Origin: Sphingomonas sp. PAMC 26621
GTDB taxonomy: Bacteria; Pseudomonadota; Alphaproteobacteria; Sphingomonadales; Sphingomonadaceae
Reading direction: 5' to 3'
DNA: 64,000 bases
NCBI RefSeq assembly: GCF_000251145.1
Contig: NZ_AIDW01000019.1
Coordinates: forward strand, 186,001-250,000
Shown one piece after another: positions 17,581-25,998 of this stretch. The notes below the pieces were generated by a model, which was not told where the DNA came from, ran no database searches, and saw only the letters and a list, made by a program, of their open reading frames with translations. Positions within the stretch are counted from its first letter, which is position 1, and every line of letters starts with the position of its first letter. A program made the position numbers and the translations under genes.

Positions 17581-18951
17581 TCACTTCCCCAGCATATGCT
17601 CGACGAACCCGCCGAGCGTCCGGAACCCGGTCAGCGTCAGCCCGCTCTTGTCGTCGGTTACCGCGGACGGCAGCAACGCGCGCTCGAAGCCGAGCTTGCC
17701 CGCTTCCTTCAGGCGCAGCGGCGAATGCGCGACCGGGCGAAGCTCGCCCGACAGCGCGATTTCGCCGAACACGACCGCGTCGACCGGCACCGGCCGCTCG
17801 CTCAGCGCGGAGATCAGTGCGGCGGCGACCGCCATGTCCGCCGCTGGATCCTGCACTTTGTACCCGCCCGCGATGTTGAGATAGACTTCGCACGCCGAAA
17901 AACTCAGTCCACAGCGGGCCTCGAGCACCGCGAGCACCATCGCGAGGCGACCGCTGTCCCAGCCGACCACCGCGCGCCGCGGCGTCGCGCCGCTCGCGAG
18001 CCGCACGACCAGCGCCTGGATCTCGACCAGCACGGGCCGGGTTCCTTCCAGTGCGGGAAACACCGTCGTCCCCGTCACGCCTTCCTCGCGCTGCGTCAGG
18101 AACAGGGCGGACGGGTTGGCGATCTCCGTCAGCCCTTCCGCGACCATCGCGAAGACGCCGATCTCGTCGGTCCCGCCGAAGCGGTTCTTGATCGCGCGGA
18201 GGATGCGATACTGGTGGCTGCGCTCGCCCTCGAAGCTGAGCACGGTATCGACCATATGCTCGAGCACGCGCGGGCCCGCGATGCTGCCGTCCTTGGTGAC
18301 ATGCCCGACGAGCACGACCGCGGTGCCGCGTTCCTTGGCGAAGCGGATCAGTTCCTGTGCGGACGCGCGAACCTGGCTGACCGTGCCGGGCGCGCCCTCG
18401 ATCAGGTCGCTGTGCATCGTCTGGATCGAATCGATCACGAGCAGCGCGGGCGGGGTCGCCTGCGACAGCGTGGTGAGGATGTCGCGCACCGACGTCGCCG
18501 CCGCGAGCATCACCGGCGCGCTGCCGAGCCCGAGCCGCCGCGCGCGCAGCCGGACCTGATCGGCGGCTTCCTCGCCCGAGACATAGGCGACCGGCAGCCC
18601 AGCCAGCGCCATCTTCGCCGCCGCCTGTAACAGCAACGTCGACTTGCCGATCCCGGGATCGCCGCCGATCAACGTCGCCGAGCCCTCGACGAACCCGCCG
18701 CCCAATGCGCGATCGAGTTCGGCGACGCCCGAAGTCAGGCGTTCGGGGAGTGTGATCTCGGCATCGAGCCCGACGAGCTGGATCGAACGCCCGCCGCCCA
18801 TCAGGTTATGCTTGGCCTGGAACGGGGTGACGGTCGCCCCCGCCTCCTCGACCATCGTGTTCCATTCGGAACAGTCGCCGCATTGCCCGGCCCAACGGGG
18901 CGAGACCGATCCGCAGGATTGGCAGACGTAGCGTTTCTGGGGTTTCGCCAT
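17581..18951 (-). CDS. radA: DNA repair protein RadA (Sms)
   Basis: 456 residues from MAKPQKRYVCQSCG. An N-terminal four-cysteine zinc finger (CQSC and CGDC, about residues 9-27), a RecA-like ATPase with Walker A GGDPGIGKST, the RadA-specific KNRFG motif (KNRFGGTDEIG) and a C-terminal Lon-like domain are all present. RadA drives branch migration of recombination intermediates. A longer start (19020) adds a basic tail before the zinc finger and is unlikely. Confidence 0.97.
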   Translation of the reverse strand: MAKPQKRYVCQSCGSVSPRWAGQCGDCSEWNTMVEEAGATVTPFQAKHNLMGGGRSIQLVGLDAEITLPERLTSGVAELDRALGGGFVEGSATLIGGDPGIGKSTLLLQAAAKMALAGLPVAYVSGEEAADQVRLRARRLGLGSAPVMLAAATSVRDILTTLSQATPPALLVIDSIQTMHSDLIEGAPGTVSQVRASAQELIRFAKERGTAVVLVGHVTKDGSIAGPRVLEHMVDTVLSFEGERSHQYRILRAIKNRFGGTDEIGVFAMVAEGLTEIANPSALFLTQREEGVTGTTVFPALEGTRPVLVEIQALVVRLASGATPRRAVVGWDSGRLAMVLAVLEARCGLSFSACEVYLNIAGGYKVQDPAADMAVAAALISALSERPVPVDAVVFGEIALSGELRPVAHSPLRLKEAGKLGFERALLPSAVTDDKSGLTLTGFRTLGGFVEHMLGK

Positions 18952-19114
18952 GCCGCAACGCCTAACCGATCTGGAACGAGAGGGGAACAGAAAATTCGGT
19001 GGGGGGTGCCGGGCCGGCATCTGGCTGACGTCGACCCTTGCGGTAAATCAATCGGATAGTTGCCCGTGCATTAACGGAAGATTTTCCAAACCGGGCGATT
19101 TTGGGAGCGTTCCC

Positions 19115-19540
19115 ATGGAGTTCCTCATGCAGCGTATCCTCTACATCAGCACCGCCCGCGAAAAGCTCGACGCGATCGAGCTCGACAGCATCCTCAAAGT
19201 GTCCCGGCGCAACAATGCCGCGGTCGGCGTGACCGGCCTCCTCGTCGTCGGCGGGCGGCGGTTCCTCCAGGTGCTCGAAGGGCCGGACGATCAGGTCGCT
19301 GCCGTTTTCGACCGGATCTCGCGCGACGACCGGCATTTCGCGGTGGTCAAGCTTTCGAAGAAGACGGTCGAGACGCGGTTGTTCGGGGAATGGGCGATGG
19401 GCTATCGCACCGTGGCGTCCGCGGCGATGCCCGACGAGGGCAACCTGTCCGCGATCGTCGAGCGCCTGATCGCGCCGATCGACGACATCGTGCTCCGCGC
19501 CGAATTTACCGCGTTCGCCGCGCTCCACGCGGCGGCCTGA
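19115..19540 (+). CDS. Short BLUF-domain blue-light photoreceptor
   Basis: 141 residues, nearly all one BLUF domain. The photocycle residues of AppA map with a constant offset of 11: Y10 (Y21), N34 (N45), Q52 in FLQVLEG (Q63), W93 (W104) and M95 in EWAMG (M106). It should bind FAD and show a blue-light red-shift. There is no fused output domain; the C-terminal 40 residues are helices, so signalling is presumably through a protein partner. The start MEFLMQ is favoured by a GGAG eight bases upstream. A frameshifted GAF gene follows by 83 bases. Confidence 0.92.
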   Translation: MEFLMQRILYISTAREKLDAIELDSILKVSRRNNAAVGVTGLLVVGGRRFLQVLEGPDDQVAAVFDRISRDDRHFAVVKLSKKTVETRLFGEWAMGYRTVASAAMPDEGNLSAIVERLIAPIDDIVLRAEFTAFAALHAAA

Positions 19541-19623
19541 CCGGGTTCGCCCACCCCAACCCCGCCCACCTTACCTTGTCGTTCGAGCAGGAACGGGTAT
19601 AGGTAGGTCTGGGGAAAAGTCGG

Positions 19624-20126
19624 ATGGAGCAACTTGCCGGGAATAGCGTCGCGTTGGCAGGGGAGCCGCGGATCGCCGCGATCCTGCAGCGGGTCTGCGA
19701 CCTGACCGGCATGGGGTTCGCCGCGGTCGCGCGGGTGACCGAGGAGCGCTGGACCGCGTGCCAGGTGCTCGACCGGATCGATTTCGGGCTCGACCCGGGC
19801 GACGAACTCGAGCTCAAGACCACGATCTGCAACGAAATCCGCGATCATCGCAAGGCGGTGGTGTTCGACCGGGCGTCGGGTCACGCCTATTGGCGCAATC
19901 ACCCGACCCCGGTGCTGTACGGCTTCAAAGCTATATCGCGCTGCCGATCACCCTGTCCGACGGCCAGTTCTTCGGCACCCTCTGCGCGCTGGATCCCGAA
20001 CCGCGCACGGTCGAGGTGCCGAGTCTGGTCGCGCTGCTGCGCGACCTCGCCGATCAACTCGCCACGATCCTCGAATCCCCGGTGACGCCCACTCAGGGCC
20101 TGGACGGAATCGCCAGCCCGCGCTGA
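19624..20126 (+). pseudogene. GAF-domain protein split by a one-base deletion
   Basis: The first frame begins MEQLAGNSVALAGEPRIAA and reads a GAF domain to NHPTPVLYGFK at about 19929. The second half, SYIALPITLSDGQFFGTLCA to GLDGIASPR, continues in another frame to 20126. Joining them needs one extra base near 19927-19930, where TTCAAAGCTAT would become TTCAAAAGCTAT or similar. The combined product would be about 167 residues, the usual size of a free-standing GAF protein of the kind found beside light or redox sensors. No canonical slippery heptamer is present. The 3' end overlaps the convergent glutathione transferase gene by 34 bases. Confidence 0.8.
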
Positions 20127-20797
20127 ACCGCGGGCCGCGCCAGACCGCGCGCGAGCCAGGCGCCGACGTTCGAAAAATCGCCGAAGCCGACGAGATCCCC
20201 CGCACCGTAGAAATCGACCAGCGCGCGCACCCAGCCGAGCATCGAAATGTCCGCGATCGAATAGGCCTCGCCGACGAACCAGTCGCGCCCCGCCAGCGCG
20301 TGCTCCATCACACCGAGCAGCCGCTGCGCCTCCGCGACATACCGATCGCGCGGGCGCTTGTCCTCGAAGTCCTTGCCCGCGAACTTCACGAAGAAGCCGA
20401 GCTGTCCGAACATCGGCCCGACCCCGCCCATCTGGAACATCACCCACTGGATCGCCTGCAACCGCAGGACCGGATCGGCGGGCAGGAACTGGCCGGTCTT
20501 CTCCGCCAGATACAGCAGGATCGCGCCTGATTCGAACAAAGCGAGCGGTTTGCCGCCCGGGCCATGCGGATCGAGGATCGCGGGGATCTTGCCATTGGGG
20601 TTGAGCGCGACAAATTCCGGGCTCTTCTGGTCGTCGCTGGCGAAGTCGATCAGGTGCGGCTCATAGGCCAGCCCCGTCTCCTCGAGCATGATCGACACCT
20701 TGACGCCATTGGGGGTCGGCAGGGAATACAGTTGCAGCCATTCCGGGTGTTGCGCGGGCCAGCGCTGCGTGACGGGAAAAGCGGAAAGATCGGTCAT
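20093..20797 (-). CDS. Glutathione S-transferase, YfcG/Nu-like
   Basis: 234 residues. The N-terminal thioredoxin-fold half has LYSLPTPNGVKVSIMLEE, SPEFVALNPNGKIPAILDP and the glutathione gamma-glutamyl contact ESGAILLYLAE. The C-terminal helical half has the GRDWFVGEAYSIADISMLGW capping motif. The TPNGxK segment and lack of an active-site Tyr/Cys point to the Nu class, which often has disulfide-bond reductase activity. The substrate is not known. Confidence 0.9.
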   Translation of the reverse strand: MTDLSAFPVTQRWPAQHPEWLQLYSLPTPNGVKVSIMLEETGLAYEPHLIDFASDDQKSPEFVALNPNGKIPAILDPHGPGGKPLALFESGAILLYLAEKTGQFLPADPVLRLQAIQWVMFQMGGVGPMFGQLGFFVKFAGKDFEDKRPRDRYVAEAQRLLGVMEHALAGRDWFVGEAYSIADISMLGWVRALVDFYGAGDLVGFGDFSNVGAWLARGLARPAVQRGLAIPSRP

Positions 20798-20870
20798 GGC
20801 GGAGTCCCCTGCTGCACGGTGCGTCGTGGGAGATAGTCATCCCCCCCCGGCTTCGCTATGGCCCCTGCCG

Positions 20871-22022
20871 ATGGAAGCTTCCGATCTCCGCGTGGCCCTG
20901 TTCAGCGGCAATTATAATTACACGCGTGATGGTGCGAACCAGACGCTCAATCTTCTGGTGGGGCATCTGCTCAGTCGCGGGGTGAAGGTCCGCATCTATG
21001 CGCCGACGAGCCGCACCCCCGCCTTTCCACCGACCGGCGATCTGGTCAGCGCACCGTCGATCAAGATCCCGCTGCGCGGCGAGTACAAGCTGACTCGCGG
21101 CATGGGCAACCGCGTGCGCCGCGATCTCGAGGGGTTCGCGCCGAACCTGATCCATCTGTCGGCACCGGACCGGCTCGGGCACAAGGCACTCGAATATGCC
21201 GAGAAGCACGATATCGCCTGCGTCGCATCCTACCATACGCGGTTCGAGACCTACATGCCCTATTACGGGCTCGGCTTTCTCGTCCCGATGATGATCCGGG
21301 CGCAGACGCGTTTCTACAGCCGTGTCGACGAAGTGCTCGCACCGAGCCAGATGATGGGCGAGATCCTCCACGACTGGGGCGTGCCGACCCCCGTCACGCG
21401 CTGGTCGCGCGGCGTCAACCACGCCCGCTTCAACCCGTCGCGCCGCGATCTTGGCTGGCGCCACAGCCTCGGCATAGCGGACGACGAGATCGCGATCGGG
21501 TTCCTCGGGCGACTGGTCAAGGAAAAGGGCCTCGACGTGTTCGCGCGCGCGATGCACGCGCTCGACGAGCGCGGCGTGAAGCATCGCACCGTGGTGATCG
21601 GCGAAGGACCGGCGCGCGACTGGTTCGCGCAGGAAATCCCCGACGCGGTGTTCGCGGGCTATATGACCGGCGACGATCTTGGCCGCGCGGTCGCGTCGAT
21701 GGACGTGTTCTTCAACCCGAGCCTGACCGAGACGTTCGGCAACGTGACGCTCGAGGCGATGGCGGCAGGCGTGCCCGTGGTCGCGGCGCGCGCCTCGGGC
21801 GCGGTCGGGCTGATCGACGACGGGGTGACCGGGCTGATCGTCCCGCCGACCGACATCCAGGGCTATGCCGACGCGCTCCAGCGCTATTGCGAGGACGACG
21901 CGGTCCGCCACGCGGCAGGCGCGGCGGGGCACGCCAAGGCGGCGGGGTATAAGTGGGATACGATCAACCAGACCGTGCTCGATACGTATCTACGCGTGAT
22001 CGAACGCCGCTCGAAGCGGTAG
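20871..22022 (+). CDS. GT4-family glycosyltransferase (GT-B fold)
   Basis: 383 residues from the ATG at 20871 (MEASDLRVALFSGNYNYTRD). The N-terminal acceptor domain has PTSRTPAFPPTGDLVS and SYHTRFETYMPYYG, as in membrane-lipid mannosyl- and sulfoquinovosyl-type enzymes. The C-terminal donor domain has GFLGRLVKEKGLD and the E-x7-E motif ETFGNVTLEAMAAG. A cytosolic face and a nucleotide-sugar donor are expected; a glycolipid acceptor is inferred from similarity. It diverges from the glutathione transferase gene with 73 bases between them. Confidence 0.9.
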   Translation: MEASDLRVALFSGNYNYTRDGANQTLNLLVGHLLSRGVKVRIYAPTSRTPAFPPTGDLVSAPSIKIPLRGEYKLTRGMGNRVRRDLEGFAPNLIHLSAPDRLGHKALEYAEKHDIACVASYHTRFETYMPYYGLGFLVPMMIRAQTRFYSRVDEVLAPSQMMGEILHDWGVPTPVTRWSRGVNHARFNPSRRDLGWRHSLGIADDEIAIGFLGRLVKEKGLDVFARAMHALDERGVKHRTVVIGEGPARDWFAQEIPDAVFAGYMTGDDLGRAVASMDVFFNPSLTETFGNVTLEAMAAGVPVVAARASGAVGLIDDGVTGLIVPPTDIQGYADALQRYCEDDAVRHAAGAAGHAKAAGYKWDTINQTVLDTYLRVIERRSKR

Positions 22023-22072
22023 GCGCGTGTTGCGTGCCTGAGGGCCTTGTCGAGCGACCAGTCCCTTTTTCT

Positions 22073-22162
22073 GCCGTCATGCTGAACGTGTTTCAGCATC
22101 CATCGTTCAACGCTGGCCTGCCCCAGTGCCGCGGTGGACCCTGAAACGAATTCAGGGTGACG
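22073..22162. repeat. Tandem palindromic repeat, family D, copy 1
   Basis: It begins GCCGTCATGCTGAACGTG and ends CCTGAAACGAATTCAGGGTG. Two separate hairpins, TGCTGAA/TTCAGCA and ACCCTGAA/TTCAGGGT, flank a short core. It is the first of three near-identical units and the most diverged. Confidence 0.9.
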
Positions 22163-22190
22163 GCGGGTGAGGTAAGCGATCCCTTCCCGT

Positions 22191-22280
22191 GCCGTCATGC
22201 TGAACTTGTTTCAGCATCCACCGTACAACGCAGGCCTGCCCCAGTGGCGCGGTGGACCCTGAAACGAGTTCAGGGTGACG
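22191..22280. repeat. Tandem palindromic repeat, family D, copy 2
   Basis: It has the same two-hairpin structure as copy 1, with arms TGCTGAACTTGTTTCAGCA and ACCCTGAAACGAGTTCAGGG. It is about 118 bases downstream of copy 1, measured start to start. Confidence 0.9.
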
Positions 22281-22307
22281 CCGAGTGTGAGGCGAGCGTG
22301 TTCTTTC

Positions 22308-22398
22308 GCCGTCATGCTAAACTTGTTTCAGCATCCACCGTACAACGCAGGCTTGCCCCAGTGGCGCGGTGGACCCTGAAACGAGTTCAGGGTGACGC
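22308..22398. repeat. Tandem palindromic repeat, family D, copy 3
   Basis: Almost identical to copy 2, including the core CCACCGTACAACGCAGG; one base differs in the first hairpin (TGCTAAAC). The three copies fill the 400-base gap between the convergent glycosyltransferase and DUF2218 genes, in which I see no gene. Confidence 0.9.
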
Positions 22399-22422
22399 CA
22401 GGTGTGATGGAGACCTGCCCCC

Positions 22423-22737
22423 TTACCGCCAGTCGTACGCGAGCGGCACCTCGCGGAACGCGAAGCGGTCGACGTGGCGCGCGACCGCCCCTTTCAGGCC
22501 GTCGAGCTGTTCCAGCGACGTCGCCTCGATCCGCACCACCAGAACCCCCGGCTCGGCGTCGAAGGTCACGGTCGCATCGCCGGGATGATCCGCGCCGCGC
22601 GCATCGCGCGGGAACACCACCGTCCCGTGCGTGGCCGTGTACGTCACGGCCAGATTGTGCTCCCAATGCTTGCACGTCTGCTGGAGATACTTGCTGGCGT
22701 GCGCGGTGGTCACGCGCGCGATCGCATCGTACGGCAT
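22423..22737 (-). CDS. DUF2218 protein
   Basis: 104 residues. Family features include KYLQQTCKHWEHNLAV near residue 17 and HVDRFAFREVPLAYDWR at the end. DUF2218 proteins commonly sit next to siderophore-interacting or ferric-reductase genes. Its ATG overlaps the stop of the upstream PadR gene (TGATG), so the two form one transcript. An iron- or metal-related role is inferred from family context; no enzymatic motif is visible. Confidence 0.85.
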   Translation of the reverse strand: MPYDAIARVTTAHASKYLQQTCKHWEHNLAVTYTATHGTVVFPRDARGADHPGDATVTFDAEPGVLVVRIEATSLEQLDGLKGAVARHVDRFAFREVPLAYDWR

Positions 22738-23348
22738 CACAGCCGCTCGATCTTCTGCGCGGCCTCGTCGATCAGCGCGACCGCCTGATGGATCGTCTCG
22801 ATCGGAACCGCCTCGTCGCGCAGCTTGTGCATCAACACTTCGCGCAGATTGCCCATCGCGCGGCGCACCGAGGCGCTGTCGGTCCGCGCGCGCTCGGCCC
22901 CGACCTCGGCGATCCGCGCGAACAGCGCCGCGACCAGTTCGGCGTTCTCGGCGAGATGCTGCGTTCCCGGTTCGGTCACTTCGAACAGCTTCTTGGCACC
23001 TTCGGCCTGACGCGCCGCGATCAGGTCCATGTCATCGAGCAGCGTCAGCGTCGGATAGACCACCCCCGGGCTCGGCGCATAGGCACCGCCGGTCAGTTCC
23101 TCGATCCGGCGGATCAGGTCGTAGCCGTGGCGTGGCTCGTCGGCGATCAGCTTGAGCAGCACCAGCCGCAATTCGCCGCCGTCGAACATCCGCCGCCCGC
23201 GCGAGCCGCGCCCCTCGCCATGCTCATGTCCGCCGCGACCGCCGAAGCCGCCGCCGCCCAAACCACGCCCGCCGCCGCGCATTGCCTCGTGCGCTGTGTT
23301 GTGCCCGTGCCGACCGCGTTCGCGGCAACCTTGTTCAAATCCAAACAT
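22737..23348 (-). CDS. PadR-family regulator with His/Gly-rich N-terminus (YqjI/NfeR-like)
   Basis: 203 residues. The N-terminal 50 residues are rich in His, Gly and Arg (RGRHGHNTAHEAMRGGG, GGHEHGEGRGSRGRR), as in E. coli YqjI/NfeR, a nickel- and iron-responsive repressor. The PadR winged helix follows: FDGGELRLVLLKLIADEPRH, IRRIEELTGGAYAPSPGVVY and PTLTLLDDMDLI. The C-terminal helices form the dimer. I infer metal-sensitive repression of its own operon with DUF2218. The rarA gene is divergent, and a palindrome lies between them. Confidence 0.88.
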   Translation of the reverse strand: MFGFEQGCRERGRHGHNTAHEAMRGGGRGLGGGGFGGRGGHEHGEGRGSRGRRMFDGGELRLVLLKLIADEPRHGYDLIRRIEELTGGAYAPSPGVVYPTLTLLDDMDLIAARQAEGAKKLFEVTEPGTQHLAENAELVAALFARIAEVGAERARTDSASVRRAMGNLREVLMHKLRDEAVPIETIHQAVALIDEAAQKIERL

Positions 23349-23375
23349 ATCTATTCCCTTATCTCAGATAGCGCT

Positions 23376-23387
23376 AAGATATATCTT
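23376..23387. promoter_or_regulatory. Palindromic candidate operator between padR-like gene and rarA
   Basis: AAGATATATCTT is a perfect 12-bp palindrome 28 bases upstream of the PadR start. It lies within an AT-rich stretch with further ATATC/GATAT half-sites (about 23350-23394) that stands out from the GC-rich surroundings. Autoregulation by the PadR protein is the likely purpose, but this has not been shown. Confidence 0.55.
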
Positions 23388-23444
23388 GATATGAACGATG
23401 CAAGGTTCGAGTGCAAATTTCCGCGCAGACCCTATCTTCCGGGG

Positions 23445-24770
23445 ATGGCCGACCTTTTCGCTGCATTCGATCCCCCCACATCCGAAGCCGCCCCCGAACC
23501 CGCGGCGGACTCCGCGCCGCTGGCCGACCGGTTGCGCCCGACGACGCTCGCCGAGGTGGTCGGACAGGACCACATCACCGGCCCTGAAGGCGCGATCGGG
23601 CGGATGGTCGCGGCGGGGCGGCTGTCGTCGATGATCCTGTGGGGCCCGCCCGGGACCGGCAAGACGACGATCGCGCGGTTGCTGGCGGATGCGGTGGGGC
23701 TGCGCTTCATGGCGATCTCGGCAGTGTTCTCGGGCGTCGCGGACCTCAAGAAGGCGTTCGCCGAGGCGCGCGAACACGCGCGGATCGGCAAGCGCACGCT
23801 GCTGTTCGTCGACGAGATCCACCGCTTCAATCGCGCGCAGCAGGACGGCTTCCTGCCCTATGTCGAGGATGGCACCGTCACGCTTGTCGGCGCGACGACC
23901 GAGAACCCGTCGTTCGAACTGAACGCCGCCGTGCTCAGCCGCGCGCAGGTGCTGATCCTCCACCGGCTCGATCACGCCGCGCTCGGCCAGTTGCTCGATC
24001 GCGCGGAAGCGGTGGAGGGGCGCCCCCTGCCCCTCACGCGCGAGGCGCGCGACGCGATGATCGCGAGCGCGGATGGCGACGGGCGCTTCCTGCTCAACCA
24101 GTCCGAGACGCTGTTCGCGGTCAATCTGCCCGAACCGCTCGATCCGGCGGGGCTCTCGGCGTTTCTCCAGCGTCGCGTCGCAGTGTACGACAAGGACCGC
24201 GAGGGGCATTACAACCTCATTTCCGCGCTCCACAAGGCGGTGCGCGGGTCCGATCCGCAGGCAGCACTCTATTATCTCGCGCGGATGCTCACCGCGGGCG
24301 AGGAACCGCTGTATCTGTTGCGCCGGATGATCCGGATGGCGGTCGAGGATATCGGCCTCGCCGATCCCGGCGCGCTGACGCAGTGCCTCGCCGCCAAGGA
24401 CGCCTATGACTTCCTCGGCTCGCCCGAAGGGGAACTGGCGATCGCGCAGGCGTGTATCTATCTCGCGACCGCGCCCAAATCGAACGCCGCGTACAAGGCA
24501 CAGAAGGCGGCATGGAAATCGGCGCGCGAGACGGGCTCGCTGATGCCCCCCGAGAACATCCTCAACGCGCCGACCAAGCTGATGAAGGACATCGGCTATG
24601 GCAAGGGCTACGCCTATGACCATGATACCGCGGAGGGGTATTCGGGGTCGAATTACTGGCCGAGCGAAATGGAGCCGCAGACCTTCTACGTCCCGACCGA
24701 GCGTGGGATGGAGAAGAGGATCGCCGAGCGGATGGCATGGTGGGCAAGCCTCAAGACGGGCGATGCCTGA
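23445..24770 (+). CDS. rarA: Replication-associated recombination protein A
   Basis: 441 residues from the ATG at 23445 (MADLFAAFDP). It is a clamp-loader-like AAA+ ATPase: Walker A GPPGTGKTT, Walker B LLFVDEIHRFNRAQQ, sensor 1 GATTENPSFELN, an arginine-finger region, and the C-terminal MgsA tetramerisation domain with RMIRMAVEDIGLADP and YGKGYAYDHD. It acts at stalled replication forks with SSB. Start choice: the reading frame continues upstream into the regulatory region, but only this ATG fits the family N-terminus. Confidence 0.96.
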   Translation: MADLFAAFDPPTSEAAPEPAADSAPLADRLRPTTLAEVVGQDHITGPEGAIGRMVAAGRLSSMILWGPPGTGKTTIARLLADAVGLRFMAISAVFSGVADLKKAFAEAREHARIGKRTLLFVDEIHRFNRAQQDGFLPYVEDGTVTLVGATTENPSFELNAAVLSRAQVLILHRLDHAALGQLLDRAEAVEGRPLPLTREARDAMIASADGDGRFLLNQSETLFAVNLPEPLDPAGLSAFLQRRVAVYDKDREGHYNLISALHKAVRGSDPQAALYYLARMLTAGEEPLYLLRRMIRMAVEDIGLADPGALTQCLAAKDAYDFLGSPEGELAIAQACIYLATAPKSNAAYKAQKAAWKSARETGSLMPPENILNAPTKLMKDIGYGKGYAYDHDTAEGYSGSNYWPSEMEPQTFYVPTERGMEKRIAERMAWWASLKTGDA

Positions 24771-24797
24771 GGGGTGTCCGGCCGGTCCGTGTCAGGC

Positions 24798-25658
24798 ATG
24801 ACTCCCACGCATTTCGCGCAATTCGCCGCGATCGACTGGTCGGGTGCGAAGGGCGCGCGGCATCCGGGAATTGCACTCGCGCTCTGTTCGGCGGGCGATG
24901 CCGCGCCGGTGCTGGTCGAACCGCCGCGCGGGGTCTGGTCGCGCGCCGATATCCTCCACTGGCTCCGCAACCGCGCGGGGGAGCCGTTGCTGGTCGGGTT
25001 CGATTTCTCCTTCGCCGCGCCTTTCATCGAACGCGGTGCCTATCTGCCGGGCGAGACCGACGCGACCGATCCGCCCGCGCTGTGGGCCTATGTCGACCAT
25101 CACAGCGCGGACATGGATCTGGGCGCGGCGTCGTTCCTCGAAGCGCGGCGCGGGCGGCATTTCTATCTGGGCGCGGCGGACGGGGTGAAGGCGGACTTCA
25201 TGCATTATCGCCGCTGCGAAGCGCGGTACAATGCGAACGGCGGCGGCAAGCCGTCGACCGTCTATGACGCGATCGGCGCGGCGCAAGTCGCCAAGGCGAG
25301 TTTCGCGGGGATGCGGCTGCTCCACCATCTCGCGCGCGCGATCCCGGTCTGGCCGTTCGATCCGCCGCCGTCGCACGGGGCGTGCGTGGTCGAGATCTAC
25401 ACCACGATCGCGGCGCGCGCGGCGGGGATGCGCAAGGGGCTGAGCAAGCTGCGCGACGGTGCCGCGCTCGACACCGCGCTCGCCACGATGGGAAGCGCGC
25501 CGCATGTGCCGCTCGCGCGCTATACCGACCATGCGACCGACGCGATCCTCACCGCCGCCTGGCTCCGCCGCAACGCCGCGCGCGAGGATCTGTGGCATCC
25601 GGATGCGCTTACCGCGCAGATCGCCCGTACCGAGGGCTGGACCTTCGGCGTGACTTGA
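24798..25658 (+). CDS. DUF429-like predicted RNase H-fold protein
   Basis: 286 residues from the ATG at 24798; a GTG at 24774 would add 8. Acidic positions typical of DUF429-like RNase H folds are AAIDWSGAKG near the start, LVGFDFSFAAPF in the middle, CVVEIYTTIAAR, and DHATDAILTAAWLR near the end. A nuclease-type activity is possible but unproven. It follows rarA by 27 bases on the same strand. I am fairly sure it is a real gene and unsure of the family. Confidence 0.7.
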   Translation: MTPTHFAQFAAIDWSGAKGARHPGIALALCSAGDAAPVLVEPPRGVWSRADILHWLRNRAGEPLLVGFDFSFAAPFIERGAYLPGETDATDPPALWAYVDHHSADMDLGAASFLEARRGRHFYLGAADGVKADFMHYRRCEARYNANGGGKPSTVYDAIGAAQVAKASFAGMRLLHHLARAIPVWPFDPPPSHGACVVEIYTTIAARAAGMRKGLSKLRDGAALDTALATMGSAPHVPLARYTDHATDAILTAAWLRRNAAREDLWHPDALTAQIARTEGWTFGVT

Positions 25659-25693
25659 CGCATGGAGCGCAGACGAGGCCACGCGCCTCATGC

Positions 25694-25769
25694 GCCGGTT
25701 TAGCTCAGCTGGTAGAGCAGCGGTTTTGTAAACCGAAGGTCGCGGGTTCGATTCCTGCAACCGGCACCA
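25694..25769 (+). tRNA. tRNA-Thr (anticodon TGT)
   Basis: The acceptor GCCGGTT pairs with AACCGGC. The D arm is GCTCAGCTGGTAGAGC, the anticodon loop TTTTGTAAA reads TGT, the T arm is CGCGGGTTCGATTCCTG, and CCA is encoded. The length is 76 nt. It is 35 bases after the DUF429-like gene and probably shares its transcript. Confidence 0.95.
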
Positions 25770-25827
25770 TATTTCCCGACATCGTCAAACATATGCCGTC
25801 GCGCGCGAAGATCGCCGGCGCGGGGCG

Positions 25828-25998
25828 TCACCCCGCGAATTCGCCGGGCTGCATCAGGCGCCAACCCTGGTTCTCGCGGATCATCGGCTGACCGCAGCCC
25901 TTGCACACGCTGCACCGCACACCATTCTGCCAGCGGACCCGGTAGCCGTTGCGATGATGGTAACCGAACAGACATTTCAAGCGTTGTCGCAGATGCAT
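25828..25998 (-). CDS. Small zinc-ribbon-like protein, 56 residues
   Basis: It reads MHLRQRLKCLFGYHHRNGYR then VRWQNGVRCSVCKGCGQPMI, ending QPGEFAG. Three spaced cysteines (CSVCKGC) plus an N-terminal CLFGYHH suggest a zinc ribbon, similar in shape to DUF1660-type phage-associated proteins. It is in the patch just downstream of tRNA-Thr where GC content drops. The ATG is at 25996-25998. Function unknown; the gene call rests on the motif and codon pattern. Confidence 0.6.
   Translation of the reverse strand: MHLRQRLKCLFGYHHRNGYRVRWQNGVRCSVCKGCGQPMIRENQGWRLMQPGEFAG

Noticed and set aside
19915-19940. Programmed frameshift in the GAF gene
   Set aside because: No slippery heptamer or downstream pseudoknot is visible, and two other genes show the same one-base loss.
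22073-22398. Possible CRISPR array from three repeats
   Set aside because: Units are about 90 bp, contain two palindromes each, have conserved cores and no short unique spacers, and no cas genes are near.
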